DNA of 64,000 bases from Pseudomonas sp. v388 (GTDB lineage Bacteria > Pseudomonadota > Gammaproteobacteria > Pseudomonadales > Pseudomonadaceae): NCBI RefSeq assembly GCF_003935425.1, contig NZ_RHQN01000010.1:124001-188000 (forward strand), in the 5' to 3' direction. The notes beneath the pieces were generated by a model, which saw only the letters and a list, made by a program, of their open reading frames with translations, was not told the origin of the DNA and did not search any database. This document shows positions 46,331 through 54,931 of this stretch, one piece after another. Numbering within the stretch: the first letter of the stretch is position 1; each line of letters starts with the position of its first letter. Both the position numbers and the translations under genes were made by a program.

Positions 46331-47059
46331 TCACTCGCGATGCGGCTCGCCGACAAAGCTCAATGAGGTGAACAACCCGCGGGCCTCGATATCGGCATCG
46401 TTCTTGACCGCTACCTTGGTCTGCGCGGCGATGATGTTCAGGCCCTCGTTGCGTACCACGACACTGGCGCGCCCATCGGCGTCGGTTTCGGCGCTCACTT
46501 GATGGGGCGCTGCGCGGTAATCCCCGATCAGCTTGATACCCGCCACCGGCTTGCCATCCACCAGAACGCGCACCGGCAACGGCTTGCCGACGCCCACGGT
46601 CAGCGGGTCGACCTGCGGCACGATGACGAAGTCGAGTTTGTCGAGGGCCGGAAGATCGGCGCCTTGCTGATAGATCGCCAGGCTGTATTTGAATGAGTGG
46701 CTCGACTCGCTGCCGCCGGCCACTTTGCTGCGGCCTTCGTTGATCCACTTTCGCTCGGGATTGCGAGTCCACATGCCGTTATCCAGCGCCACCGCGACGA
46801 TGGCCGGCGGTTTGATGGGCTGCAGGCGGGCGTGGTCATCCAGACGCTGTACGGTGACCGGAATCATTTTGCCGTGCACATCGTAGGCCCAGGCCCCGCT
46901 GATTTTCTGCGCCTTGAAGGCACTGTCTTCGGCACCGTGGCCGTAGACCGTTTCGATGTTGCCGCGACGCTGCTCGATCCACAGACCGTGGGCGCTGGCC
47001 TGGCCGATGAGCAGTGCGCCGAGCAGGCTCAGGGCCAGGACGGATTTGGTTGAATGCAT
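46331..47059 (-). CDS. DUF4198 periplasmic protein
   Basis: A 242-residue exported protein: signal peptide to about residue 23 (MHSTKSVLALSLLGALLIGQASA), leaving His as the likely first mature residue (HGLWIEQRR). The C-terminal half is an Ig-like fold typical of DUF4198 (PLPVRVLVDGKPVAGIKLIGDY, ADGRASVVV). Family members are often next to TonB receptors and linked to nickel, cobalt or zinc uptake. It is downstream of the TonB receptor (44-bp gap) and probably in the same zinc-controlled operon. Confidence 0.87.
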   Translation of the reverse strand: MHSTKSVLALSLLGALLIGQASAHGLWIEQRRGNIETVYGHGAEDSAFKAQKISGAWAYDVHGKMIPVTVQRLDDHARLQPIKPPAIVAVALDNGMWTRNPERKWINEGRSKVAGGSESSHSFKYSLAIYQQGADLPALDKLDFVIVPQVDPLTVGVGKPLPVRVLVDGKPVAGIKLIGDYRAAPHQVSAETDADGRASVVVRNEGLNIIAAQTKVAVKNDADIEARGLFTSLSFVGEPHRE

Positions 47060-47103
47060 GATGCTTCCTTGATTGTTGTTGAGGGTCGATTCGAAGGTGC
47101 CGA

Positions 47104-49215
47104 TCAGAGACTCAAGGTCAGGCTGACGGTGAAGTTGCGCGGCTCGCCGGGGTTGACCCAGTAGTTGCTGTACGAGCGCTCGTAGTATTTTTCGTCGAAC
47201 AGGTTGTTCAGGTTCAGGCCCAGGGTGAGGTTGTCGCTGGCTTTGTAATGGGCCAGCAGGTCGACGGTCTGGTAAGCGGGCAGCTCAAACTCCTTGCCGG
47301 ACTCGCCGGAGCGGTCGCCGACGTAAGTCCAGGCCATGCCGACATCCGATCCACGCAGGCGGCCTTCCTGAAATTCATAAACGCCCAGCAGGCTGCCGCT
47401 GTGTTTGGCAACGCCGAGAATCCGGCTGCCGGTGGGAATGGTGGTATCGCCTTTGGTGACTTCAGCGTCGATCCAGGCATAGGCACCGATTACCCGGACC
47501 GCGTCGGTGAGTTGCCCGGTGACTTGCATATCGATGCCCTGGCTTCGCGCCTTGCCCATGGCGCGATTGCTATCGGTCGCAGGGTCCAGCGCCAGCACGT
47601 TTTCCTTGTCGATGTGAAAAGCGGCGAGGGTGGTGCTCAGTCGGTCATCGAACAGCTCGGCCTTGAGCCCGGCTTCGTAACCCACGCCTTCTTCAGGGTC
47701 GAAAGAGCCGCCGTTTGCATCCAGGCCGTTGTTGGGCTTGAACGAGGTCGAGGCGTTGGCAAACACACCAACCTGTGGCGTCAGCTGGTACAGCAAGCCA
47801 GCACGTTGAGTGAACGCGTCATGCCGCTGGCCCGACGTGGCATTGCGGGCATAGTCGTCAGTCTGTTGGTCGAAGTGTTCGTAACGAACGCCGATCATGC
47901 CGCGCAGCTTGTCGGTGAAGACAATCTGGTCCTGCAGGTTCAGCGCCCGGCTTTCGGTGTGTTCCTGGAAATCGGTGCCGGAACGCAGGCCGTTGGGTTT
48001 GGCCTGGCCGTAGACCGGGTTGTAGATATCGATGCCGTACGGATTGCCCGCGATGGTGGTGACTCGTTCCTGCTTGCGGTAATTCTCGTACTCGGTGCCG
48101 ATCAGCACTTCATGTTCCAGGCTGGCCGCATCGAAACGGCCGCGCAGTTCGAGCTGGGTAATGCTGTCGTGCCAGGCGTTGTCCCGTTCCCGATAACGAC
48201 GGTTGACAGTGTGGCCGTCGACATTCAACGGCCGCGCTTCGCTGGCGAAACCCTGCATCTCGCCTTGTTTGTAATGGCTGGCCAGGCGCAGCGACCAGAA
48301 GTCGTTCAACTGATGATCCAGCGCCACCTGAATCATGTTGTTGTCGTTATCGATATCGTCGTCCGGCTCGCCCAGAAACGTCGACCGGGAAACGCCGCTC
48401 CACTTGTTGTTCGGCGCGACCACGCCCCGGTCGAAGGTCGAGGTGTGGCGAACGAACTCGGTTTCCAGCAGAAGGTGGGTGTCGGGGTTCAATTGCCAAC
48501 TGAACGACGGCGCGACGAAGACCCGCCTGGCTTCGACGTGATCGCGGAAACTGTTGTTGTTTTCCACCGCCAGATTGACCCGCGACAGCACGTCGCCTTG
48601 CTCATCCAGGGGCGTGTTGACGTCCAGCGCGGTTCGGTAACGGTCCCAACTGCCCGCGCTGGTCTGCAAGGTGGTGAACGCATCGCGCTGCGGTTTCTTG
48701 GTGACGATATTCACCGTGCCGCCCGGATCGCCACGGCCATAAAGGCTGGCGGCCGGGCCTTTGAGCACTTCGATGCGTTCGATATTGGCGGCGTCGGGCG
48801 TAGCGGGGTAGCCACGGTTGGCGCTGAAGCCGTCCTTGTAGAACTCGGACGTCGTGAAGCCACGGATGCTGTACTCGTAAAGCGTCAGACCGCCGAAGTT
48901 GTTCTGCTTCGACACGCCACCGGCGAAGTCCAGTGCGCGCTCGACGTTATGGCTGCCGAGGTCTTGAAGCACTTTGGCGGGCACCACGCTGATTGATTGC
49001 GGCACATCGCGGATCGCGGCGTCGGTCTTAGTCGCGGTCGCCGAGCGGGTGGCGCGGTAACCGTCTACGGGGCCGGTGGCCGTCTCGTAGTGAGAGTCGG
49101 ACGTGATAGTCACGCTTTCCAGTTCCAGGGTATGCGGCGCTTGCTCCGCGAAACCGGCATTGCCCAGCACGCCGAAGGCCAGACCAGTCAGCGATGCAAT
49201 TCTACGAGACGACAT
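47104..49215 (-). CDS. TonB-dependent outer-membrane receptor, probable metal/metallophore uptake
   Basis: A 703-residue TonB receptor: signal peptide to about residue 23, plug domain (VPQSISVVPAKVLQDLGSHNVERALDF, the IERIEVLKGPAASLYGRGDPGG core and VNIVTKKP) and a 22-strand barrel ending with NLFDEKYYERSYSNYWV and FTVSLTLSL. The plug is of the siderophore-receptor type and has no N-terminal signalling domain. With a Zur-like box in its promoter and a DUF4198 partner, import of zinc, or of a zinc chelate, is a better guess than iron. AGGAAGAG precedes the ATG. Confidence 0.9.
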   Translation of the reverse strand: MSSRRIASLTGLAFGVLGNAGFAEQAPHTLELESVTITSDSHYETATGPVDGYRATRSATATKTDAAIRDVPQSISVVPAKVLQDLGSHNVERALDFAGGVSKQNNFGGLTLYEYSIRGFTTSEFYKDGFSANRGYPATPDAANIERIEVLKGPAASLYGRGDPGGTVNIVTKKPQRDAFTTLQTSAGSWDRYRTALDVNTPLDEQGDVLSRVNLAVENNNSFRDHVEARRVFVAPSFSWQLNPDTHLLLETEFVRHTSTFDRGVVAPNNKWSGVSRSTFLGEPDDDIDNDNNMIQVALDHQLNDFWSLRLASHYKQGEMQGFASEARPLNVDGHTVNRRYRERDNAWHDSITQLELRGRFDAASLEHEVLIGTEYENYRKQERVTTIAGNPYGIDIYNPVYGQAKPNGLRSGTDFQEHTESRALNLQDQIVFTDKLRGMIGVRYEHFDQQTDDYARNATSGQRHDAFTQRAGLLYQLTPQVGVFANASTSFKPNNGLDANGGSFDPEEGVGYEAGLKAELFDDRLSTTLAAFHIDKENVLALDPATDSNRAMGKARSQGIDMQVTGQLTDAVRVIGAYAWIDAEVTKGDTTIPTGSRILGVAKHSGSLLGVYEFQEGRLRGSDVGMAWTYVGDRSGESGKEFELPAYQTVDLLAHYKASDNLTLGLNLNNLFDEKYYERSYSNYWVNPGEPRNFTVSLTLSL

Positions 49216-49241
49216 GTACGACTCTTCCTGATAATTAAGTT

Positions 49242-49254
49242 GTTATAACGTAAC
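49242..49254. promoter_or_regulatory. Zur-like box upstream of TonB receptor
   Basis: On the gene's strand this reads GTTACGTTATAAC, with the same outer arms as the folE2 box and two mismatches to the core consensus. It sits 27 bp before the start codon, where a repressor would block the promoter. Confidence 0.65.
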
Positions 49255-49373
49255 AATTATGGCGGGATTATTTCCGATAACGCGGACGGCGCATAGGAAA
49301 ATTTTCAGGAGAGGCAAGCAGGGAGATGGAAAAGGAGCGGGCGAATCGGGCGGTTGTAACTGGGAGGGTAAAT

Positions 49374-49399
49374 CACGCGGCGCCGGGCGGCGCCGCGTG
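49374..49399. terminator. Strong hairpin after NRAMP-family gene
   Basis: CACGCGGCGCC (49374-49384) and GGCGCCGCGTG (49389-49399) form a perfect 11-bp stem with a 4-nt loop, 14 bp downstream of the stop at 49414. On the minus strand it is followed by ATTTA, a modest T-tail. Confidence 0.65.
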
Positions 49400-49413
49400 G
49401 TGCAAGCCGGGTA

Positions 49414-50715
49414 TCAGGCCAGCAGTTCGGTTCCGAGCTGGAACGCGACCCACAGGGCCAGGCCGGTGGCGAAGGTCAGAGCGATGTTCTCGAACCAGTT
49501 GTTGCGGTATTCCTTGCTCAGCAGCGACTTCTGGTTGGACATGATCAGCAGGCCGAGGGAAATGATCGGCAAACCGACGATGTTCAGCGCATTCACGCCC
49601 AGGGTCAGGGTCACGAAGTCCGGCATGCCCGGCAGCGACCACACCAGCGGCGTGACGAGGATGAACAGCATGAACCAGCGGTGCATCGGGTCGCGATGGT
49701 ATTCCTTGCCATAACGCGCGCGACGTTCCGGACGGATGTGCTGGAAGGCATCGGTGATCAGCATCGGGAACGCGGTAGTCTTGCCCGAAACACTGGCGAA
49801 CAATGTGGCGAACACGCCGATGAAGAACACGTACCAGCCGATCGAACCGAAGTATATTTCAAGCGCTTTACCCAGGTCAGCCAGGGTATTCACTTGCAGA
49901 CCGTTAGGGCGCAGGATTTCAACACCGACCACCCAGATGGCCAGGTTGATGATGATCCCGACGATCACAGCGAACAGCAGGTCATTGCGCTGGATGCGCT
50001 TGTGCTCGGGGCCGACCCAGCCTTTCTGGCGCATGACGTAAGGGTGAACGAAGTTGGCGATGGAACCGGCAACCGCACCGATCACCGAGACCGCCACCAG
50101 CAACGCGCCGTGGACGCCTTCATCCGGCGGGATGCTGAAGCCGATGGTGCCTTTCAGAATCCCGGTGACATCCGGTCCGGACATGATGGCCAGCGCCAGG
50201 AAGGCCAGGGTCATGATCGCCAGCAGGGCTTTCATCACGCCTTCGATCAGCGAGTAGACGTTGCGCCCCACCAGCAGCCAGACCGCGATGACCACTGCCA
50301 CCGAGCACAGCAACGGCTGATTGATGTTCAACAGCATCGCCAGTGCTTCACCGGCACCCTTGAGCATGTAGGCGTTGATCAGATGCCCCATGAGCAGGGC
50401 GTAGGCAAGCATGAACCAGGCGAAGAACGGGTGGAGTTGCGCGTAGCCCTCCAGGATCGACATGCCTTTGTTATTGCACAGCTGGAAGCGGGCAATGATG
50501 TTGACGATCAGGAACCTGAGCAGCAGAGAGACGGCCAGCACCCACATCATCGCGTAGCCGTAGTTGGCACCCGCAACCGAAGAAGTGATCAGATCGCCGG
50601 CACCAAGCCAGGACAGTACCGCGATGATGCCGGGTCCGAGAAGCTTGGCGAGTTTCTTCATGCGAGGTTCGGCGACCGCGCCTAATTTTTCGTCCAGCGG
50701 GGGGCTGCTAGCCAT
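49414..50715 (-). CDS. Divergent NRAMP-family transporter
   Basis: A 433-residue, about 11-helix protein of the NRAMP superfamily. Helix 1 reads GPGIIAVLSWLGAGDLIT, where canonical Mn/Fe transporters have DPGN, so the metal-binding Asp is Gly and the Asn is Asp. Helix 6 (GSIANFVHPYVMRQKGW) lacks the MPH motif with its metal-selective Met. This places it in a little-studied NRAMP branch; the substrate cannot be assumed to be manganese or iron. It follows the zinc-starvation genes on the same strand but has its own promoter region, with an AT-rich dyad at 50734-50745. Confidence 0.85.
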   Translation of the reverse strand: MASSPPLDEKLGAVAEPRMKKLAKLLGPGIIAVLSWLGAGDLITSSVAGANYGYAMMWVLAVSLLLRFLIVNIIARFQLCNNKGMSILEGYAQLHPFFAWFMLAYALLMGHLINAYMLKGAGEALAMLLNINQPLLCSVAVVIAVWLLVGRNVYSLIEGVMKALLAIMTLAFLALAIMSGPDVTGILKGTIGFSIPPDEGVHGALLVAVSVIGAVAGSIANFVHPYVMRQKGWVGPEHKRIQRNDLLFAVIVGIIINLAIWVVGVEILRPNGLQVNTLADLGKALEIYFGSIGWYVFFIGVFATLFASVSGKTTAFPMLITDAFQHIRPERRARYGKEYHRDPMHRWFMLFILVTPLVWSLPGMPDFVTLTLGVNALNIVGLPIISLGLLIMSNQKSLLSKEYRNNWFENIALTFATGLALWVAFQLGTELLA

Positions 50716-50733
50716 GAGGGGGTATCTCCGTTG

Positions 50734-50745
50734 TTATTGTAATAA
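50734..50745. promoter_or_regulatory. AT-rich inverted repeat upstream of NRAMP-family gene
   Basis: TTATT-GT-AATAA is a perfect dyad 19 bp before the gene's start. It resembles a Zur site but has one base more between the TTAT/ATAA arms, so the regulator is uncertain. Confidence 0.35.
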
Positions 50746-50857
50746 GACGTTACGCAGTTAAGCGCAAAGTCAGACGTCGTACAACAGCGGCTTTTGGGGA
50801 AATGTAAGTTTGTTTTTCATTGATTCGGTTGCGCAGGTACCCAGTACTTGCCCAGCC

Positions 50858-51262
50858 GCGCCGAGCGGAGTGGCGCTGGAAACCCTGATCCGCAGCAAGC
50901 CGGACGTCTACCTGATGACCGGCACCCAGCGGGTACGCAACGGCATCAGCGCGATTCCGTTCGGCTACGACATTGACCACGCTTTGGTGAAACAGCAGAT
51001 GCGCGGGCTGATGCAACGCACCGGATTCGCCTCGGTGGCCCGTGATCCGCAGAGCTGCGTGGCGGGAATTCATCATCAGTTCTACAACAGCGTGTTCAAC
51101 CTTATCGGTCTGGAATATCTCGCCAAAGCCATCTGGCCCGAAACGTTTAACGACTTGAATCCCGACGCCAGCTACCGCGAGCTGATAGCCCGATTCACCA
51201 CGTTGCCCACTGATGTGCCGTTCGTGTTTTCCGGGCGGGAGTGTTTCCCAGAGCATGGATGA
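50858..51262 (+). pseudogene. 3' remnant of an ABC transporter binding-protein gene
   Basis: About 135 codons encode only the C-terminal lobe of a siderophore/cobalamin-type periplasmic binding protein (ALETLIRSKPDVYLMTGTQ, then GIHHQFYNSVFNLIGLEYLAKAIWPE). The N-terminal lobe and signal peptide are missing. The frame begins in AT-rich intergenic sequence without a ribosome site. It is probably the residue of a deletion that joined it to the NRAMP promoter region. Confidence 0.75.
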
Positions 51263-51491
51263 GCGCAACTGCGGACTTCGCTGAACCTGTAGGCGCGACC
51301 GGGGCGGCGTTCCGCCTTGCCCGTGGCAGCGGTGTTCCTGGCCATGGATCTGCTGTGGATGTAGCGATTTTGCTGCCGCTGCGCGCCAGATCGCCAGCAA
51401 GCTGCCTCCGACAGGAGTTATGCATCTTGTACGATGACTTACCACGCGGTAAAACTGCGCTCCGTCCAATAATAAAATCACGGAGACGCCC
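51263..51491. other. Intergenic region with degenerate REP-like sequence
   Basis: The stretch around 51284-51300 (TGTAGGCGCGACCGG) and the GATCGCCAGCAAGCTGCCTCCGAC segment near 51390-51413 look like decayed, inverted REP units. No gene is supported. The promoter of the gluconolactonase-like gene should lie near 51420-51480. Confidence 0.4.
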
Positions 51492-52589
51492 ATGGATCGT
51501 TCGCAACCCGTCGTACAACCGGACCACAGCCGCAGAAAATTTCTCAAGACCTCATTGGCGGTGTCCGCCGGCGTCGCGGCACTCGGCAACCTGGCATTGC
51601 CGCGTCTGGCCAAGGCCGAGCCGCTTAGCCAGCGTTATCCAGACCCGCTGGTCAAGATCCTCGACGACAGCTTCATGGAACTGCGGGTGTTCAACGCCAG
51701 CGTCGAAAAGCTCGCCACCGGCCTGCGTTGGGCCGAAGGCCCGGTGTGGATCGGCGACGGCCGCTATCTGCTGATCAGCGACATCCCCAATAACCGCATC
51801 ATGCGCTGGGACGAAGTTACCGAAAGCCTCTCGGTGTATCGCGAACACTCCAATTTTTCCAACGGCCTGTGCCGCGACCGGCAGGGCCGTTTGCTGGCCT
51901 GTGAAGGTTCGACCACCACCAGTGAAGGCCGGCGCGTCACCCGCACCGAGCACAACGGCAGCATCACCGTGCTTGCCGACAGCTTTGAGGGCAAGCCGCT
52001 CAATTCGCCCAACGACATCGTCTGCAAACGCGACGGTTCAGTGTGGTTCACCGACCCGCCATTCCAGACCGGCAATAACTACGAGGGTCACAAGGTCACG
52101 CCGGTGCAGCCCCACGGCGTGTACCGCATCGACGGCGAGAAGGGCGCCTTGACCCGAGTGATCGATGACCTCAACGGCCCTAACGGCCTGTGCTTCTCGC
52201 CGGATGAAAAAACCCTGTACGTGGTGGAAGGGCGCGCCAGGCCCAATCGGATCATCTGGGCGATCACCGTCAACGACGACGGCACGCTGGGCGCGCGGCG
52301 CAAGCACATCGAAGGGTTGGAATACGCCGCCATCGACGGCATCAAGTGCGACGAAAGCGGCAATCTGTGGTGTGGCTGGGGCGGCAACGGCGACCCCAAG
52401 GCGGACCTGGAAAAGCTCGATGGCGTGCGGGTCTTCAACCCGGAAGGCAAGGCTATCGGCCATATTTCATTGCCCGAGCGTTGCCCGAACCTGTGCTTCG
52501 GCGGGCGCGAGGGCAACCGGATCTTCATGGCCGGCAGCCACTCGATCTACTCGCTGTTCGTCAACACTCGGGGCGCCACCTTCGCGTGA
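51492..52589 (+). CDS. SMP-30/gluconolactonase-family protein, Tat-exported
   Basis: A 365-residue six-bladed propeller of the SMP-30/gluconolactonase family. Residues 13-19 (SRRKFLK) before a hydrophobic stretch form a twin-arginine signal, so it folds in the cytoplasm and acts in the periplasm. Metal-site landmarks are LRWAEGPVW, LNSPNDIVCKRDGSVWFTDPPF and DLNGPNGLCFSPDEK. It would open sugar-acid lactones such as those made by the periplasmic PQQ dehydrogenase. CACGGAGACGCCC precedes the ATG. Confidence 0.88.
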   Translation: MDRSQPVVQPDHSRRKFLKTSLAVSAGVAALGNLALPRLAKAEPLSQRYPDPLVKILDDSFMELRVFNASVEKLATGLRWAEGPVWIGDGRYLLISDIPNNRIMRWDEVTESLSVYREHSNFSNGLCRDRQGRLLACEGSTTTSEGRRVTRTEHNGSITVLADSFEGKPLNSPNDIVCKRDGSVWFTDPPFQTGNNYEGHKVTPVQPHGVYRIDGEKGALTRVIDDLNGPNGLCFSPDEKTLYVVEGRARPNRIIWAITVNDDGTLGARRKHIEGLEYAAIDGIKCDESGNLWCGWGGNGDPKADLEKLDGVRVFNPEGKAIGHISLPERCPNLCFGGREGNRIFMAGSHSIYSLFVNTRGATFA

Positions 52590-52604
52590 AGGCCGCGCGC
52601 GTGC

Positions 52605-53819
52605 TCACTCGGCGACCGGCTGAGCGCGCGCAGTTTTCTCGAAACCTTCGCCGCGCACCGCCTGATACAGCGCGGCGATCAGGTCCGACTGGGTAATGAT
52701 GCCCACCAGCCGCTGACGCTCGTCGATGATCGGAATGTGTCGATGACCGTTCTCGGAAAACACCGGCACCAGATCGATCAACAGCCGGTCGCTGCTCGAT
52801 ACTCGCACCGTGCGGGTCATGATGTGCCCGACCTGACGCAGTTCTTCACTGCGTTTAGGACGCACCAGCGAGCGCAGGCGCCAGGCCAGGCCGTCGTGTA
52901 CATCCAGATCGATCTGCTTCATGAAATCGGCCACGGTCAGAATCCCGAGCAGATGCTGCTGGCGGTCGATGATCGGCAGCGCCTTGATCCGGTGCTGGCG
53001 CATCAGCGCCCAGGCGTCACGCAGCGGCGTTTCCGGGCGTGCGGTGACCGGTTCGCGGGTCATCACCTCGCTGCAGCGCAGGTGCCCGACGTTACGCTCG
53101 AAACTCAATGCGGCAGTCTGTTCCAGCAAGGACTCAAGATCCTCGCGATTGACGTCCAGAACTTCGTTATAGCGTGCCAGCACGGCGTCCAGATCGCTGC
53201 GATGCAGCCGGGTCGCGGCGGGTTCGGTGCTGGCCGGTCGGTTCAGATGCGGCCAGCGGCGCCCGGTCAGGTTGTTGTAGACCAGCCCGGCACCTACCAG
53301 CAGCAGGGAATCGATCAGCACCGGGCTGAGCGCGTATTCGAAACGGTCGCAGCCCATCAGCACCATCAACAATGCCGACGCGCCGCCGGGCGGATGCAGA
53401 CAACGCAAGGCCAGCATCACGGCAATCGCCACGCCCACCGCCAGACCCGCCGCCAGGGTGGCGTCCGGCACCCAGCGATAGCAGGCGATGCCAACCAGCG
53501 CCGACAGGGTATTGCCACCCACCACCGACCAAGGTTGGGCGAGCGGGCTGGATGGCAGGGCGAATACCAGTACCGCGCTGGCGCCCAGCGGTGCGACCAG
53601 GGCCAGGCCCAACACGCCATGATCATGGGCCACCAGGCCGTTGAGCCAGAACGCCGCGCACAGCGCCACCAGCAGAATACCCAGCGCCGCGCCGCTGCTG
53701 GCGCGCAGTTTTTCCAGCGCATCGATATTCAGCGGCGCAGGCCAGAAGGAGCGCGCAGTCGTTATCAGGCGGGTGCGCAGGGAAGGGCGGGAAGTTGGAG
53801 CATCGTGATTGGACGGCAT
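52605..53819 (-). CDS. HPP-family membrane protein with CBS domains
   Basis: A 404-residue protein: an N-terminal HPP domain with four to six transmembrane helices (the namesake motif is in LHPPGGASALLMVL) and a C-terminal pair of CBS domains (VMTREPVTARPETPLRDAW and IMTRTVRVSSSDRLLIDLV). CBS pairs usually bind adenine nucleotides. HPP proteins are linked to nitrite transport in plants and cyanobacteria, but no such role is indicated here. I prefer the ATG at 53819 over the longer frame. Confidence 0.85.
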   Translation of the reverse strand: MPSNHDAPTSRPSLRTRLITTARSFWPAPLNIDALEKLRASSGAALGILLVALCAAFWLNGLVAHDHGVLGLALVAPLGASAVLVFALPSSPLAQPWSVVGGNTLSALVGIACYRWVPDATLAAGLAVGVAIAVMLALRCLHPPGGASALLMVLMGCDRFEYALSPVLIDSLLLVGAGLVYNNLTGRRWPHLNRPASTEPAATRLHRSDLDAVLARYNEVLDVNREDLESLLEQTAALSFERNVGHLRCSEVMTREPVTARPETPLRDAWALMRQHRIKALPIIDRQQHLLGILTVADFMKQIDLDVHDGLAWRLRSLVRPKRSEELRQVGHIMTRTVRVSSSDRLLIDLVPVFSENGHRHIPIIDERQRLVGIITQSDLIAALYQAVRGEGFEKTARAQPVAE

Positions 53820-53913
53820 TGAAACAGTCTTCAAAGGCAGAGGGCGCAGCCGAACAAGCCGGCGCAAAAAAAGTACAGCGGGGCGCGATGGTAGCGCGGA
53901 TGAACCGCAAGGG

Positions 53914-54825
53914 CTAATCAGCGACGGGTTGGCCGTCGGCGTTCACGGCGGCGCGGATCGCTTCGAGCAGCATCATGCACGCCGGATTGTCATTGTCGGT
54001 GCGCCAGATCAGATGCAGTTCGCTCTGCACGCCTGGGTCCAGTTCGACGGCGCGGAACGTCACGTCCTTGAACACCACGTTGGTAGCGCAGCGCGGGACC
54101 AGCGCCAAGCCCATGCCGGCGTTGACCAGCGCCAGGATGGTCAGCGACGAACCCAGCCACTGCACGTATTCGGGCGCCACTCGGGCCGAGCGGAACATGC
54201 CGGTCAGCAGCTCGTTGAACGGCGGATAAGCCGAGTGGGAATACATCAGGAACGGCACGCCGTCCAGGTCACGCACCGCCACCGATTCGGCGCGAGCCAG
54301 CGGATGCGCGCTGGGTATCGCCAGCACGAAGGGTTCACGCACCAGGCACTCGGTTTCATAACCGGGCTGGAACAGCGGCGCGCGGACGATGCCCAGGTCG
54401 ATGCGCCGGGCGCGCAGCGCTTCGTGCTGCTGGTAGGTGTTCATCTCGGTGAGGGAAATCTTTACGTGGGGCTGGTTCAAGCGCGCCTCGGCGATCACCT
54501 TGGGCAGGAATTCATAGACTGCACTGCCGACGAAACTGATGGTCACCGAGCCGATATCGCCTTCGGCGATGCGGCGGGCAGCGATGGCGGCCTGTTGCGC
54601 ACGCTCCAGCAGGGTTTGCGCCTCGATGAAAAATGCGCGTCCGGCGGCGGTCAGCGCCACGCTGCGGGTGCTGCGGGTGAACAACTCGACTCCCAGGTTG
54701 TGCTCCAGCAATTGAATCTGCCGGCTCAAGGGCGGTTGAGTCATGTTCAGCCGCTCGGCGGCACGGCGGAAATTCAGTTCCGTGGCCACGGTGGTGAAAC
54801 AGCGCAGTTGAGCCAGTTCGAACAT
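53914..54825 (-). CDS. LysR-family regulator of the second diacid locus
   Basis: A 303-residue LysR regulator (MFELAQLRCFTTVATELNFRR, then LNMTQPPLSRQIQLLE). Its HTH of the TQPPLSRQI type is typical of regulators of aromatic or sugar-acid operons. The start at 54825 matches the family; the longer frame to 54906 runs through the promoter. It is divergent from the MFS/dehydratase pair and presumably responds to their substrate. Confidence 0.9.
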   Translation of the reverse strand: MFELAQLRCFTTVATELNFRRAAERLNMTQPPLSRQIQLLEHNLGVELFTRSTRSVALTAAGRAFFIEAQTLLERAQQAAIAARRIAEGDIGSVTISFVGSAVYEFLPKVIAEARLNQPHVKISLTEMNTYQQHEALRARRIDLGIVRAPLFQPGYETECLVREPFVLAIPSAHPLARAESVAVRDLDGVPFLMYSHSAYPPFNELLTGMFRSARVAPEYVQWLGSSLTILALVNAGMGLALVPRCATNVVFKDVTFRAVELDPGVQSELHLIWRTDNDNPACMMLLEAIRAAVNADGQPVAD

Positions 54826-54931
54826 TGATCTATTCCAGGTATCAATCAAATCGCAATCTAGATTAGACGGGAATAATCTGCGCGTCCATGATCGGCACAT
54901 CCCCAAAAAAACAATGAACGGGAATCGCCAT
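54826..54931. promoter_or_regulatory. LysR/MFS divergent promoter with dyad
   Basis: The palindrome AATCTAGATT at 54855-54864, inside an AT-rich stretch, is a likely core of the LysR operator controlling both directions. Confidence 0.5.

Noticed and set aside
47248-48996. A 582-codon plus-strand frame
   Set aside because: It is antisense to the TonB receptor, whose plug and barrel motifs are unambiguous.
50734-50745. A third Zur box before the NRAMP-family gene
   Set aside because: The dyad is real, but the spacing between arms is one base too long for the Zur core, so I list it only as an unassigned inverted repeat.
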